Made by a program: the position numbers and the translations under genes
Source of the DNA: Mytilus trossulus
Lineage: Eukaryota; Mollusca; Bivalvia; Mytilida; Mytilidae
Direction: 5' to 3'
Assembly (NCBI RefSeq): GCF_036588685.1
Contig: NC_086375.1
Coordinates: forward strand, 41,323,270-41,387,269
Length of the DNA stretch: 64,000 nt
Notes under the pieces: generated by a model
The model's database searches: none
Seen by the model: the letters and a program-made list of their open reading frames with translations, nothing else
Told to the model about the DNA's origin: nothing
Shown: in pieces, positions 23,272-36,135 of the stretch
How positions within the stretch are numbered: position 1 is the stretch's first letter
How the letters are laid out: every line of letters begins with the position of its first letter

Positions 23272-26123
23272 ATGAATTCGTTAACACAAGTGGAAATAGA
23301 ATGTGAGTATATCTTTATCAGAGACTGGTATCAATTTTCTTTAATGATGTTCCACACTCACATAATAACCATTTTCAATAAGTATTTTATTCTTCCTTTT
23401 TATCTACATAACCAAATCTCCACGATATTTTACTTAAAGATTCTAAAAAGATTATTGCTTCATATTAAACATATCAGCAAATTATAGACGCAGGGAAATA
23501 GCATTAGGACTATTTCCCCCAACATCTTTCACCTTAACGGATCTTCTTGGTAGAGCTTATGTAATTGGTTAGCAGTAGTGTGACTAAATTCACCATATTT
23601 TTCTAAATATATACACGAATGGAGATGCAGGGTATGCATCAGTGAGACAGCCAAAAAACAACCATTATTATTTATTTTTTATATTACAAGTGTGGACACA
23701 GATCAGTGTGGATAGTATGACATTGTTTTCTTGATAAAGAGACTTCTCCGGTGTTTTGTTTATATAAATACTATCACTTTTATATAAATGAGTGACAAAG
23801 TCTTACTTATCAATACACATTTTTCTCAAATTGTATTCACATTGATTTCAATCATAAACCTGTTACAAGACCCAGTCGCTTAATAAGTTAATACCATAAC
23901 ATCATTTAAACAATCTAAACGTATTGAAAAGATCATGTAATCTTATTTTTTTAAATGTCTTTAAAACACGAAATAACCATTAATCCTAAGCCAATGGCGA
24001 TAAAATAAGGAAATTATTGAATTATGTTTAATAACATAGCTATGTAAGTATGTATATTGTCTATATTTTTACAATGTAATTGATCGGCGGGACATGTCAT
24101 ATTAAATTGAACGTATCACGACTGAGAGCTCACGGTTGTAAAATATATTGAAAACCTCAATTTTCTGAGGTCATACGAGAGGGTTCTTTTTACATAAGTG
24201 GTGACTACCATTAAAAGTTTGTTTTATGAATCCAGAAAGATATGTGTGTATGTATTTGAAATCAATTTCTTTCTTTCCATTCCTTTGTTTTTTATTATAA
24301 TAATACATAAAAAGGATACAGGGAAACCCAATCATATTGAAAAGTACAGTAAGTCAATTTGTTTGAGAAATATAAATAAATCAATCTCCGAGAAAGAAAG
24401 AAAACATGTTTTATTACCAGAAAACTGTCTATAGAAAATATTAGAAAATTACTGTTATGGTAAAAGAAGGAAACAAACGAACAACATTGTTATTAACAGA
24501 CATTTAAAGTTCTTCAAGTTGTTTTCAGATTACAGAGACGCTTTTAAGTTCTTTGACAGAGACAAGAAAGGCTACATTACCGCCGAGGACTTTGATAAAG
24601 CTCTGCGACGCATGGGTAACACCATTCCAACGGAAGAGGAAGTTCAAAATTTGTTAAAGGAATACGATATAAATGGTAGATTGTGCTATTATTTCAATGT
24701 TCACCAATTACTAGAAAGAAAAAAGATAACGACTCATTTGTTCATTTATTCCCATTATGAAACAAATTGTATAGAAAAGGCAACAAGGAAAACGCTTTGC
24801 AAGAGTGTACCTTTTACACAGGCATGGAAAAAAACAAGTGCTTATTACAAAAAGAAAAAAAATACAATTATAGTGTTTTCACAAAACCTCCCTCTACTGT
24901 AGTGTTGAAATACTTAATTGCATTTTTAAAAATAACTAATTATTTACCATGCATGTGGTGGTATTGTGTTACTTTTCGCAGAACAAAAAATATTTTTCAT
25001 CTTTTGTAATAAAAACTTGTTTATTAATTACATACAGGAACAACCTTTTTATAATTATTTTTTCTTTATTAATTTTTTTTCATATTTTTTGTATGTGTAA
25101 AATTACTTTTTTTTAAGAAATTTGGAATCCAGCAATTCAGTTCTTAGGTTTAGGATAAATAGTTTATTTGGTAAAGTTAATATAGAATCAGATGTCACGG
25201 TCAATTTACATCTTTATTGCAACTATTTTATATGATTTAAAAAAAAGTTTTGTGGTACTTATGTGGAAGGTTTGATTAAAATCTTTCTAGTTTTTGATTT
25301 CATACATTTGATTTTAAAGGTGATGGGAAGGTCACATTCGAGGAAATGGTTGTTATGACTGTCAAACGGAAACAAAATGAGGATGAAGACCCAGAAAGCA
25401 GGAAACTATTCGATAAATTTGATAGCAATAAAGATGGTTATTTAAACAGAGAAGAACTTGTTGAAGTTTTAGCTCAGTTAGGACCCAGATTATCATCTAC
25501 AGATGTGGAAGAGATTTTACGAGATTATGACGAGAATCATGACGGTCTAATACAGTTTTCAGGTAGTACTTTCCAAACAAATTAAAGAAAATATTTTTTT
25601 TAGAACTAAAGGTTCATCGTCGGTATATATTTCCTCTGAGAATTTTCTTATACATTTTTAAAATGCACATTTTATCATGTTTTCCCCCTAAATTACAACG
25701 AATAGTAATATATATGTGCTATTTTTGAAGCTAAAAGACATGCATTATATTTGATATTTGTTAAAACAATTCACATAATGTAATTAATTACTTATGATTA
25801 TGCTTTATTCAAAAAAACATTATCAAACCTTTTTTTGCAAATCTTTCTAAAAAATTGCAGATTTAAGCAAATAACTAGACCGATTGTGTACTGCCACTTT
25901 GTATTCCAAGATTGGGGTATACATTTATTAATGTACCTTAAAGATATCATAAAACTGTACTCCTCCCGACTTGATTCTTACAGATTGCAATATCAAACAT
26001 GTAACAACTTGTCACAAAATAAGTATACAGATAACAATGTATTTGACTGTCTAACTCCTTCGTGCATTTTGATTGATTGTACTATTGTTTTTTGTAGAAT
26101 TTGAGAAGATGCTGATACAGTGA
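23272..26123 (+). CDS. Calmodulin-like four-EF-hand protein
   Basis: This is a 148-residue protein from four coding exons: 23272-23302, 24529-24675, 25320-25562 and 26098-26123. Introns are all phase 1 with GT-AG ends, and each junction keeps the frame. The start ATG gives MNSLTQVEIEYYRDAFKFFD, which aligns with the N-terminus of calmodulin. The exon begins at a CAG acceptor near 23232, so a 5' UTR exon lies upstream. EF-hand loops are residues 20-31, 57-68, 94-105 and 130-141. Loops 2-4 have Asp at position 1, Gly at 6 and Glu at 12. Loop 1 has Lys at position 5 and Asp rather than Glu at 12, so it may bind calcium weakly. The length equals that of calmodulin, but the sequence is clearly divergent. 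It is probably a cytosolic calcium sensor; troponin C-like function cannot be excluded. Confidence 0.93.
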
Positions 26124-26530
26124 TGTACCTTTAAAAGCAGTTTCTGGCGAAAAACCAGTGATTTGATTATTCTAGCTACAAGTGTAAAACAATGACCTTG
26201 AGGATTATAAAATTGTACAATTGTGTAGACACTATAAATGTGATATCCTGTCAACTATATAAGCTTTAATTTCATACATGTTTTTCAATTTTTAAATAGT
26301 TATGTTTCGTGATTTGCAAATTATCAACTCATTAAATACTAGCACCATTTTCAATTAAGTTCCCATTTTTTTTTCGCTAGCATTGACTATTTTTGACTGG
26401 TTTTCCTCCTTGTTCCACATGTGCAGTTAAAAGTAAGACTATGCAAGAAATTTTCATAATCTCAAACACTCCACCCCTTAAGTAGTTATAGTTTCACAGT
26501 AACTTTGATTCCCAGTTTTTGGAGCTGATA

Positions 26531-26536
26531 AATAAA
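26531..26536 (+). terminator. Candidate polyadenylation signal of the EF-hand gene
   Basis: AATAAA lies about 410 nt after the stop codon. Further AATAAA hexamers at 26900-26905 and 26986-26991 are alternatives. Confidence 0.45.
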
Positions 26537-27139
26537 GCTGTGTTCAATTTCAAAAGAAACGAGAGAAAATGACTAATCTGTTAATTTTGCGTTATGTGTA
26601 ATTAAGTATCCCGGGGATCTTAGGATGATCCATTTCTTGATTACGTTTCAAAGAGACATAAATCCTACCAGTGAAGTGTCAGCATCGTTTTATTTCATAA
26701 AGCAGAAATTACTCATTGCAACTTCATCTACTAGCATTTTTGTTGTATCATATATTCATATTGTTGATTTGTAATGTTGATGCATATAATGATGTATTTT
26801 ATATTTCATATTATAGTTTACAAATCATTCTTGTAGTGGAATTAGATTATGTCGAAATGTATATGTTTTCTTATATTTCAGACTTTTTCTAAATTTTCGA
26901 ATAAAATATATGTTTGTATTTATAACAAGTGTGGACACAGATGAGTGTGGATAGTGTGTTTGGATGTTTGACAGTGTTTTATGACAATAAAGTTCTATGT
27001 TTTTCCTATATGGTGTTAATAACTGTGTTGCACGGTGACATACGATCTGAGCATTAGGAGTGTTATTTATTTGATATTTTTTATGTTCAATACAGACATG
27101 GGGAGACAGTAATTACATTAGTTACCAAATGATTATGAT

Positions 27140-27262
27140 AGAACATGTTCTACATCTTTGGTTTTGGATACATTTTGTAGCTGGGAATTGTTAATTTCTG
27201 TGTCGATTTGGTCTCTTGTGGAGAATTGTCTCATTGGCAATCATACCTCATCTTTTTTATAT
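27140..27262 (+). repeat. Interspersed repeat family A, copy
   Basis: GTTAATTTCTGTGTCGATTT, then GAGAATTGTCTCATTGGCAA and TCATACCTCATCTT, the conserved 3' end of family A. Confidence 0.75.
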
Positions 27263-27855
27263 GTATTTGCTTACTATTGGTATGGTTCCATTTACATTAC
27301 TTTGTGGTGGATCGTCAGTATCATTAGTAAAAAAAAAATTTAAAATGTCGAATTTCTTCCTCAGATTAGAATACATTTATTGGTTTTAAGTAATGACAAT
27401 GGCTTAAGTCTGACATGATTATTGGGGCTAAATAAGATCGGAAGTAAACCTCTGTGCTGATTTATATCAATTCTATTTATCTCCTCCAAAGCTGGTCGAA
27501 GCAAAGACAAATTGTGACCAAAATAAAAATGATTTCACCAAAAGAACCTTTGTGAGCATGCTTCAAAGACTCATAACTGCTCCAAAAGTAATCTGATCGA
27601 ATTTGAAGCATGTCAAGCAGATATCATCAACATCTACTTAATAAGTCTTAAAATATGTCTAAATACCTAAAAAGCTATTTAGTACTCAAAAGGTATTGCA
27701 AAATTATTCCTTTCATTTTTTGTTTTGTTATATGGATACAAATATAAATGATACATGTACCAATACAGTATTTGTTGTGGTATGCAAGTGTAGTAATTAG
27801 CATTTACTGTAACAATGTTAATTCACACAAATTAAGAATAAACAAATGAATGGAA

Positions 27856-28902
27856 CAGATACTCCGCAGGGTGCTGCTTTATACGACTGCAGAGGTGGAA
27901 ACCTGAACGGTTGGGGCTAGTATGGACACAACATTCAAGCTAGATACAGCTCTGAATTTGGATTGTGGTTAAATAGTTGACACAACATAGGTTTCTGACA
28001 CAGATTGAATGTGGTCTATAAAGAACTTCAACTTAAAATTTTTAAATTGGACATTTACCTATTTTGGTCCAATATCCAAAATCTAAATACATGGTTAAAT
28101 TCAGAATATCATAGAACCCGAAGAATTCAATTTTTGATCGGACCAACTTGAAAACTGGGCCCATAATCAAAAATCTAAGTACATGTTAAGACTCACCATA
28201 TCAAAGAACCCCAAAAATTCATTTTTTGTTAAAATCAAGCTGATTTTAAATTTGGACCCTTTGGACCTTAATGAAGATCAATTTAAAAACAGGACCAAAA
28301 ATTAAGAATCTTAACACGGGTAGATTTGGCATATCAAAGAAGCACAATAATTCATTTTTTTTATGAAAGCAAACAAAGTTTAATTTTGGCCCCTTATTCC
28401 TTGGGACCAAAACTCCCAAAAATAACCCAACCCTTCCTTTTGTGGTCATAAACCTTTATAGATTTCTATTAACTTATGCTAAAGGTATTGTTAAAAAAAC
28501 CAAGAAAAATGCTTATTTGGGACCTGTTTTTGGTTCCTAAATCCTACCCTGTTGGGACTAAAACTACCAAAATCTATTCCAACCCTCCTTGTGTGGCCAT
28601 AGATCTTACGTTAAAATATCATAAATTTCTGTTTACTAATACTTGAGTTATAGAGCAAAAACCAAGAACAATGCTAAATTTGGGCCCTTTTTCCTAAACT
28701 GTTGAGACCAAAATACCCAAAATCAATCCCAGCCTTCCTTTCATGGTCATAAACCTTGTGTCTAAATTTCATATATTTCTATTGACTTTTACTTAAGTTA
28801 GAGTGCTAAAACCAAATGTCTTTGGATGAAGACAATGACGCCAACGTGATACAAATGTACAACCAAAAAGTTTTCAATTTTTGTGGTGGTATAAAAATGA
28901 TC
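27856..28902 (-). repeat. Composite repeat family I, copy a
   Basis: Read on the minus strand, it starts near 28902 with TTTTTATACCACCACAAAAA and TGTATCACGTTGGCGTCATT. It passes through repeated blocks of GGTTTATGACC and (C/G)AA(G)GGTTGG type, and ends with CCTCTGCAGTCGTATAAAGC at 27880. It matches 48530-50660 throughout but is shorter in the middle. Confidence 0.85.
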
Positions 28903-28904
28903 TC

Positions 28905-29990
28905 AAATCAAATTTCTAATGGAGTTTGCAACAGTAATTATTCACCTACTCATTTTAATAAAACATTAAGTATTAAAATATAAATGTCATACAGTCATGG
29001 TGATGATGCCCCAGCCAGCATATAAAGTTAAAAAGGTACATAAAGTGAAGCTGCCAAAAATTGAACTTAAACTGAGTTTAGAGGTAATAAGCATTATATA
29101 CACATTTCACTAAATTTAGTTGAGACAAACTTGAGAAATTTTTCCATTTGTGAAAGGGCATAACCCTAGAATGATAATCAAAGTGCTTGTAATCACTGAA
29201 TGGCTATTAAAGACTGCTTAAATTTATCAGTTGGTAGTAACGTGAATTTTGCATTGTATAGCTATATATAGTGTATATACATGTATAGCATTATTTTAAG
29301 TTGATTCAACTACTATTATGGACAGAGAAATCTAAACTCCAATTTTTAAAGAAGATTTCATAAAGCATTGGTTTTAGGTAATTCAACAACCATTCTGGAC
29401 AAAGAAATAACTCAAATTTATTGTCTGGAATCTACAAAAATGTTTGTTTTTGGCCCTTAATTCCTAGACTGTTTGACCCATAACCCACAAAATAGACCTC
29501 AACCTTCTACTTATGGTATTCAATATTATGGTACAATTTCAGAACAATTGAAATACTTATACACAACTTTTTGTACGGACACTAGATTAATGCTTGTTTT
29601 GGTCACCTTTGGAACCCTTATTCCTAAACCTTAGGGACTATATATATAACCCCCCAAAACAATCCCAGGCTTCCTTTTATGATTATAAATATTACTGTGG
29701 ATGCATTATTATTCTTTGGATACCAATTTTCGTGGCTTTTGTGGCTAGAGTCTAATACCACGAAATTAAATGTTCAACGATTAACAAATTTTCTATAGGC
29801 TTGTATGCAGACTTCGGCACAACCACGAAATTAAATATCCACGAAAATGCAAACTTTCTATAATCCACGAAAATAAATGAATCCACAGTATGTTATAATT
29901 TTAAAGGCTTCCTTTTTACTTATACTGAAGTTATTATCTGGAAACCATCCGTCTTGGGAAGATGACGACAGGATACATACATGTATTTCA
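28905..29990 (-). repeat. Composite repeat family I, truncated copy b
   Basis: The stretch 28915-29250, reverse-complemented, matches 50150-50320 (ATGAGTAGTTATTGTTGCAA region and TACCAACTGATACATTTAAA region). Degraded family blocks (GGCCCTTAATTCCTAGACTG, CCTTATTCCTAAACC) continue to about 29990. A MITE at 29695-29888 interrupts it. The order relative to copy a indicates two head-to-tail copies. Confidence 0.65.
29695..29888. mobile_element. MITE with TTCGTGG-rich inverted ends, copy 2 (nested)
   Basis: A 194-bp element running from CTGTGGATGCATTATTATTC to GAATCCACAG, bounded by TA on both sides, with TTTTCGTGG and CCACGAAAA motifs inside. It interrupts a family I copy, so it inserted later. 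Confidence 0.8.
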
Positions 29991-30984
29991 ACTGCAAAAA
30001 TTTCTGTGGTTGTTTAAAAATTTCAAACATGTACGATGAAATATTGTTTTAGAAATTGATAAGCCTAGATATGCCTTATAATTTTTCCCTGCATAGTTGA
30101 AGGACCATTTACACTCAGAACCGAGTCATCAGTAGGCAGCTAGTACAGATGTATTAAAACAACCTAGCATCATATTGCTAGTAATGGTAGTAGCATTCTC
30201 GGGTAAATTTGTTCTTTTTTTTTATAATATATTTGGTTCAAATCAATATAGAATGCTTTTATCTCCCTAATACTTACATTGTAAATAGGTGATACTACTT
30301 TGACAAATCCTTGTACATGAGAGTTTTCTGTCAAATCTTTATTTCACAAAGAATGATTTGCATAACAATGAACTGAGCTCAAAGCAAAGTATTCAATAAT
30401 ACACTTAGACAAAGAGCTAAATTCAGTGATATACTTTGTACTACAGGTCCTTCATTAACATCCACCGACCAAAACCACATCTCAAAAACATTCCATACTA
30501 CATGGTTGGATTCAGAAGTCCTGAAAAAGACATGATTTTTTTTATCATATTTTAAGTATATACACACAGGTTTAAACTTTCTTGTGGTGCAATCATTCCG
30601 TATCTATCAATTTGCTTCATGCACATATTGATATGTGTTGAGTTTACCTCTGTTGGAAATAAGAACACAAACCTCCACCTAATTTTAGTCAATATACAAA
30701 ACATTCAAAACTATAAAATATTATCTAAGACTTGTCAGTGTCTATTTACCATTGCCACTGAATCAGTGATATATATATATATGTACACATAATTATGTAC
30801 ATGCAAGACTAAAATTATAAAGTACACTAGAACAGACACGTGGTATCGCAGGTCCATGACTGAGTTAACGTATATAACTATGTGCAAGCCTTATTTTAGT
30901 ATTAGTATTTTTATCTGATAAAGTTATGCTGATTAAACGATACACAGTTTTCTCTGCTTTCAAATCTTTCTGATTGAAACCGTC

Positions 30985-31161
30985 GAACTGGAACTTATCA
31001 ATTATTGGTAATATTAATTATTTGAAAAACAAAATTTCCTGGAATGGAGTATTTTTTTAATCAACAGCATTGTCATATACATACATGTATTAGTTGTAAA
31101 TAAAATTGAATTCTTCGATTCGCTGTTTTACGTCATGCCGGCTAACAAATTGAAAACTGTA
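30985..31161 (+). repeat. Left member of a diverged direct repeat
   Basis: AATTATTGGTAATATTAATT through AATTGAATTCTTCGATTCG and GGCTAACAAATTGAAAACTG pairs with 31755-31920 in the same order and orientation. Divergence is clear but collinear over about 160 bp. Confidence 0.75.
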
Positions 31162-31201
31162 CCTATACGCCTTATTTTTAGTCCAGATTTTAGTATTTGT
31201 A

Positions 31202-31550
31202 TACACCTTATCGCTATTAAGTCCATTCCTGGAAAAACAGTCATTTATACAACTTCCTGTTTAGGTCACACGGGCTGAAAATGGAGGTCATCAACAGTGA
31301 GCTGAGGGAGGAAAAACTTTAGAAAGTGATCATCCAGAAACTTTTATATAGTATGATCCACTTTTTTCGAAATTAAAATTGAAGTAAAAAATATTCTGTT
31401 TGAAGTATTTACGGTAGTTTAAACAGTTCTCATTAAAAAGTATCATGCATGGTGAATTGTTTAAACAGGGTCCCAGATAGCTTCGACTGGATGAAAAAGT
31501 TGTGTAATTTTAGAACTTATCTGGAATGGAATAAATAGCGATAAGGTGTA
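31202..31550. mobile_element. Inverted-repeat element (MITE-like), 349 bp
   Basis: The left end TACACCTTATCGCTATTAAG and TCCATTCC are matched by the inverted right end GGAATGG..AATAGCGATAAGGTGTA. No long open frame. Target duplication unclear (TA or none). It lies between the two direct repeats. Confidence 0.7.
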
Positions 31551-31754
31551 TTGTTACAATGTATCTTAGAAAGTCTAATCTGATTAAAATTTGACAATTT
31601 AGTAGTTTCAACCCTGTGGATACGACCCGTGTATATAGCATATTAATCCTGAATACACCGTTTGGTGGTGCACCTGTCAGACGCGGAACGTACAAATAAG
31701 GTAATCGGTAACAGGTGAATATACTATTAATTTTTGGTATCGGTATCGGACTCG

Positions 31755-31920
31755 CTCCGGAACTTCTTAATTATTGGCAATATTAATTACGTGGAAAACA
31801 AAAGGGCCTGGAGTTGTGTAATTTTTAATCTACACCTTTGTACTACATTAGTTATATATAAAGTCGAATTCTTTAATTCGTCGTTTTTTCGCGATGACGG
31901 CTGACAAATTGGACCTCGTA
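31755..31920 (+). repeat. Right member of the diverged direct repeat
   Basis: TTATTGGCAATATTAATTAC, AGTCGAATTCTTTAATTCG and GGCTGACAAATTGGACC correspond to the left member at 30985-31161. Confidence 0.75.
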
Positions 31921-32239
31921 ATTTTAGTATTATAGATATATAAGACTAAAACTGACATTCAGTCTTTACGATATCTTCATTCCCAAAGTCATTTTCAAAT
32001 CTGACTTCATGGTAAAATAAGATTCAATATCTACAACCAATGAAAAGGAAATATCCCTCTAATAGACTAGCATTTAAATCACAGTTTTCGAAAATGGAAG
32101 CTAGGTCACCGTGGAACCTAGAACCAAAAAAAGGGAAACAATATATCTTAAATATTTCAAATGCATGTACATGAAATAATATTAATCTCTAAAATTCACC
32201 ATATTGTTCCCTTTTTTATCTTCTGTTCGATACTGTATA

Positions 32240-32400
32240 TCCAGTGGCGAATCCAGAAATTTTCTAAAGTGGGAGCCCACTGACTGACCTAAGAGGGGGC
32301 TCGCTCCAGTCACGATTCAGTAATTCCCTATATAAGCAACCAATTTTTTTCTCAAAAAGCAGGTGCCCACACACCCCCTAAATCCACCTCTGATATCAAC
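32240..32400 (-). repeat. Interspersed repeat fragment
   Basis: It reads CCAGTGGCGAATCCAGAAAT, then GGGAGCCC, then ACACACCCCCTAAATCCACC. The pattern resembles dispersed bivalve repeats ending in a 'TGGATTCGCCACTGG' motif. Only one copy is obvious here. Confidence 0.4.
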
Positions 32401-32424
32401 CTCTAGATGTCTTTCAATTACATT

Positions 32425-32565
32425 CAGTTTAGTGTGGGTTGATGTTTGATTGTTGTACATGTTACAATGAGCAAAGCCCATACCGCAGTCAGCTATAAAA
32501 GGCCCTGATAAGACAATGTAAAACAATTCAAACGAGAAAACTAACATGTCTGTTTAAGGTTACAT
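32425..32565 (-). repeat. Interspersed repeat family A, 5' portion
   Basis: Minus strand: TTCTCGTTTGAATTGTTTTA, CATTGTCTTATCAGGGCCTT and TTATAGCTGACTGCGGTATG. These match the 5' half of copy 1 at 2316-2400. Confidence 0.75.
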
Positions 32566-33424
32566 CATCAAAATATGTAGGGTAGGTAGGTAGGTCGGTA
32601 TTTTCTTTTTATTATTTTGTCCATTTTATTTTTTGAGCCATGATTTTGAATTGTGTGGTCCGAGTTGTCCATGGGGCGAGAGTTCCCCTATTTATAATGA
32701 TTGGATTATTTCTTACGACGGCAATAAAATGGCTTAGGGTGGGTGCTCAAAATAGGATCGGTCAGGTACCCATAATCAAACATATATTTTTTTGGCCTTA
32801 CCGAGAGCACCATTGAAATATATACAAATCACGGATCGGATACGCATCAACTATATTTTTATCGCAAACAGTAGAATTTTATTACATAATGTGGAATGTG
32901 TGGGATTGTGCAGCACGTGTCATCATGACATGTGTCTCTTCGCGGCCTTCAGTTTTGATTATAGACTAGAGAAGAGACTAAATGCGTACAAACCTGATGT
33001 CAAATGAAGATATACGGAATTTAAATAACGTTGATCCTTTAAATGTATGAAGAACAAAAACATATGACAATTGTTCACATAAAATAGATAGTAAAATTTT
33101 CCAAATGAACGTCCATATTAAAGTCTCTGATGAATATTTCCCGCGCAAATGTCATGGAATAGACCAAAACGAATTTTAGGTGTGTGTTGTCATTAAAAAA
33201 TTCGGGTCAATGAACACAGTTAGATTAAATATATAAATATGTTTACTATATTTATATTGGTTTTTCAGAAAAGTGACTTTACCAGATTTTTTTTGTGGCA
33301 AACAACGGTAAATAGCCTATATCATCTTGATATGACATATGAAAACCCCTTAAGCATAATGGTGTGTGTATGGAATAGTCCATGGAATTGTCCAAACCGA
33401 TACAGGTGAAATACGTAGAATAAT

Positions 33425-33453
33425 ATTGCTGTGTCTATTGTGGACACAGCAAT
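33425..33453. other. Short perfect hairpin
   Basis: ATTGCTGTGTC and its complement GACACAGCAAT are separated by a 7-nt loop. No flanking T-run or gene gives it a role. Confidence 0.6.
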
Positions 33454-34436
33454 AAAATCAGATTTAAGATCCTTATGAGCCCGTAGTAAAGTAAAAAAAA
33501 CTGTAAAAAGCCTTATTAAATAAAATTTGCTCGATTAACCTTGAAGTGAAGACTAATAAAAATGTGCGTGTATAGTGAACCCCCTAAATAAAATAATACT
33601 GTGTTCTAGACCACTTCCCCTTTCGGTGATCTACAGAAATGATTTTTTACTATATAGTATGTTAAATATGTTTTATTTGTTTTCATTTGTACTAACTAAG
33701 GTTTTTTTTAAATATATTTGCGAAGCAATTGTGGTGTTTTTATTTGTGTAATCATTTGTGTGTTTGTGGCTTCGGTCATCTGTCTGTCTTTAATTAACTC
33801 CTGGTGAAATCCGTGTCTACATTTCAGTGAAACTATCACGGGTTTCAATAAAGCATATACTCGACGACTTCAAACAATGATCTACGAAAAACATGATGAT
33901 TGAAAATGTGTCATTACAAACTTTTTATATTTCTTGTCAATCGAATAAGAAGAGGCATATCAAAGTTCAAACCATTAACCGATTGGATCTCATGCCGTGT
34001 GTATCTACAGAATTAGGGAAAACGCGTGTCCCGATATATATGCATCAGTTCACGGTGGGTATGGTTGTCCTATGAGAGAACGTACTGTGCTGGTGATTCG
34101 GTCCTGACGGGTGCTGGTGATCAATGAAAAAATGTAAACAAAGACGAAAATGATGATTTTTGAGGTTTTCACTCATAAAAAATGGAAGAAAACAGTTGAG
34201 ATTTTTCAATTTTTTTTCTTATGGGTTCATATATAAACCATTGAAAAGTTGACGCTCTAAACTGTTTCAGTAAGCGTAACACAAAAATGCTCATTTTCAG
34301 AAAATCTCGAACTGAAAAAATAAAACAAAAATGCTCATAGAGTCCGCTTTCTATACCGCAATCCACACGACAAAAGTATTTAGTTAAAAAACATTGCAAT
34401 TTATTAAAACTTAGCATTTTCTCAATTTACTCATGT

Positions 34437-34495
34437 CCTGACACTGTGCTGGTGGGTCCTGTCATTGTGCTGGTGGGTCCTGATACGGTGCTGGT
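34437..34495 (+). repeat. Subterminal direct repeats of the 5-kb element, left
   Basis: Three tandem variants of TCCTGA(Y) plus a few bases plus GTGCTGGTGGG, period about 24 bp. The same unit is in the terminal inverted repeat and, inverted, near the right end. Confidence 0.85.
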
Positions 34496-35989
34496 GATTT
34501 TGGATAAGAGGTTGGTCATATTTGAAACAAATGTTACAAAATCAATAAAATTGGGCAGATAAGTGTTGTCAATAGGATCTATGACTCCTATTTTAGCTCT
34601 TGTGCATCCATTTGGCTGTTTAATATGTGTTTTCAAATGATCGTAACTTGTATAACATAATTACATAAAAGGGCAACATCTTTCGTCCAATATCAGAGAA
34701 CAATATATAGTATCTAAAATAAGAATAGTTTTATTAAGATATTAAATGCCCCTTACATTGATGCTTCGATATCAACAATGATCAAAGCCCATGCCGCATA
34801 GACATGTTTGTCAGCGCTCCGCATACCCCGTCCCACTTCCACCTAACCAAGCCTCCTCATTTCCTCCTTCATTGCCGGTTACAGTGGTGTACCAACACAA
34901 AAATGTATCACATTAAATAATAACACAAAGACACCCATTATTGAACGACGAATGCTCGCAGGTACTGAAAGCTAGTTCAAAGCCGCATTTTCAACTAATA
35001 GATAAACCCCTGTTCTCATATACAAAAATCTCAATCGTGTCGATTAAAAAAGTCTCAAAACTTAAGTTCACATTTTAATGTTTGATGAACCAGAACTTTA
35101 AAAGTGTGCAGTGAATCTTGTGCTCACAACAGTTATTGTCATAATTATGTTTACATAAGACTTATAAAGGAATTAAGAAGGTACCAAGAAATGTTTTACA
35201 GTTCAATTTAATGATCATGAATGGAAAGTGAATGGTCACTGTGAGGGTCAAAATCTTAAATTGCTTATAAATGTTGCTGGACCCAGTTTCGTTATCTGAT
35301 CTGAATGTTCTGAAATGTGCATGGTAGATAGACATTTTGATTTTTTTTACTCGGAAAGTTTTGCCCCAATTGCTTGAACTTTTTGTATTAAAGCCGATTT
35401 CAAAGGGAATATCTTTGGTTATATTGCTTGATAAAAAGAAAAGTCTTTGTTAGGTATTGTAAACTACCCTACTTTAAGAGTATACACTAGTCCGACAAAT
35501 GACACATCTTTCTGTCTGTACGACCAGGCTACTTCGAAAGGAGGGTACGGTTTAGCTAACAAGCAAGCTAACCAAAGATATTATGTTTGCCTACATACTT
35601 AATGGAATCGGCTGTAACTAAAAACTCGAATACATTTTAACGGACAGTGGTCATGTTTGTTGATGAATATTGTTTTTCCTAGATTCACTCTTGAAAAATC
35701 ATTTGGTAACATTTGGTCAAGTAATTTCAGAAAAGATCTTTTTGTAATTGCGGACGCCAAGACAATACATGAACCTCACACGACCCCTCGACAAAGGTGA
35801 GCTTATATATGATCTGATAACGTTTCAGGTTGATAACCATTTGAAATTAAGCTAGTTTGTGTGTGTGTGTAGATTTGTATTGTTTTAAACTGTTATGACC
35901 TTTTAAAGTTAAATGTAGGTGTTAAATCTGAGAATTTCTTTTTTAAACTTATATACTTGTTTTAAACTCAATTGGTAGTATGAAGCTAT

Positions 35990-36135
35990 TGATTGATTGA
36001 TTGTTGGTTGCTTAACGTCCAGTGGCAAATATTTCATGCATATTCAGGACAAGAACAAGTTCACAATAAATACAATAGGTAGGTCTTGTCATACTAGAGG
36101 CCAATGGTCGTGGAATTTTGGACTTCCACTGGAAA
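35990..36135 (+). repeat. Interspersed repeat starting with GATT units
   Basis: (GATT)n is followed by GTTGGTTGCTTAACGTCCAG, TGGCAAATATTTCATGCATA and TTCAGGACAAGAACAAG. I recognise the core as a common dispersed bivalve repeat, but this window has only one copy. Confidence 0.45.

Larger units (their letters stand above)
26124..27855. other. 3' UTR and gene-free spacer after the EF-hand gene
   Basis: It includes the probable 3' UTR of the EF-hand gene and a family A copy at 27140-27262. No other coding signal is seen. Confidence 0.5.
29991..34050. other. Gene-free repeat-bearing stretch
   Basis: It contains a pair of direct repeats around a MITE-like inverted repeat (30985-31920), repeat fragments at 32240-32545 and a hairpin at 33425-33453. 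No exon is supported. Confidence 0.45.

Noticed and set aside
34427-34636. A short minus-strand frame with repeated Gly-Pro-Thr-Ser-Thr residues
   Set aside because: The repeats come from the subterminal DNA repeats of the 5-kb element, not from a collagen-like or mucin-like gene.
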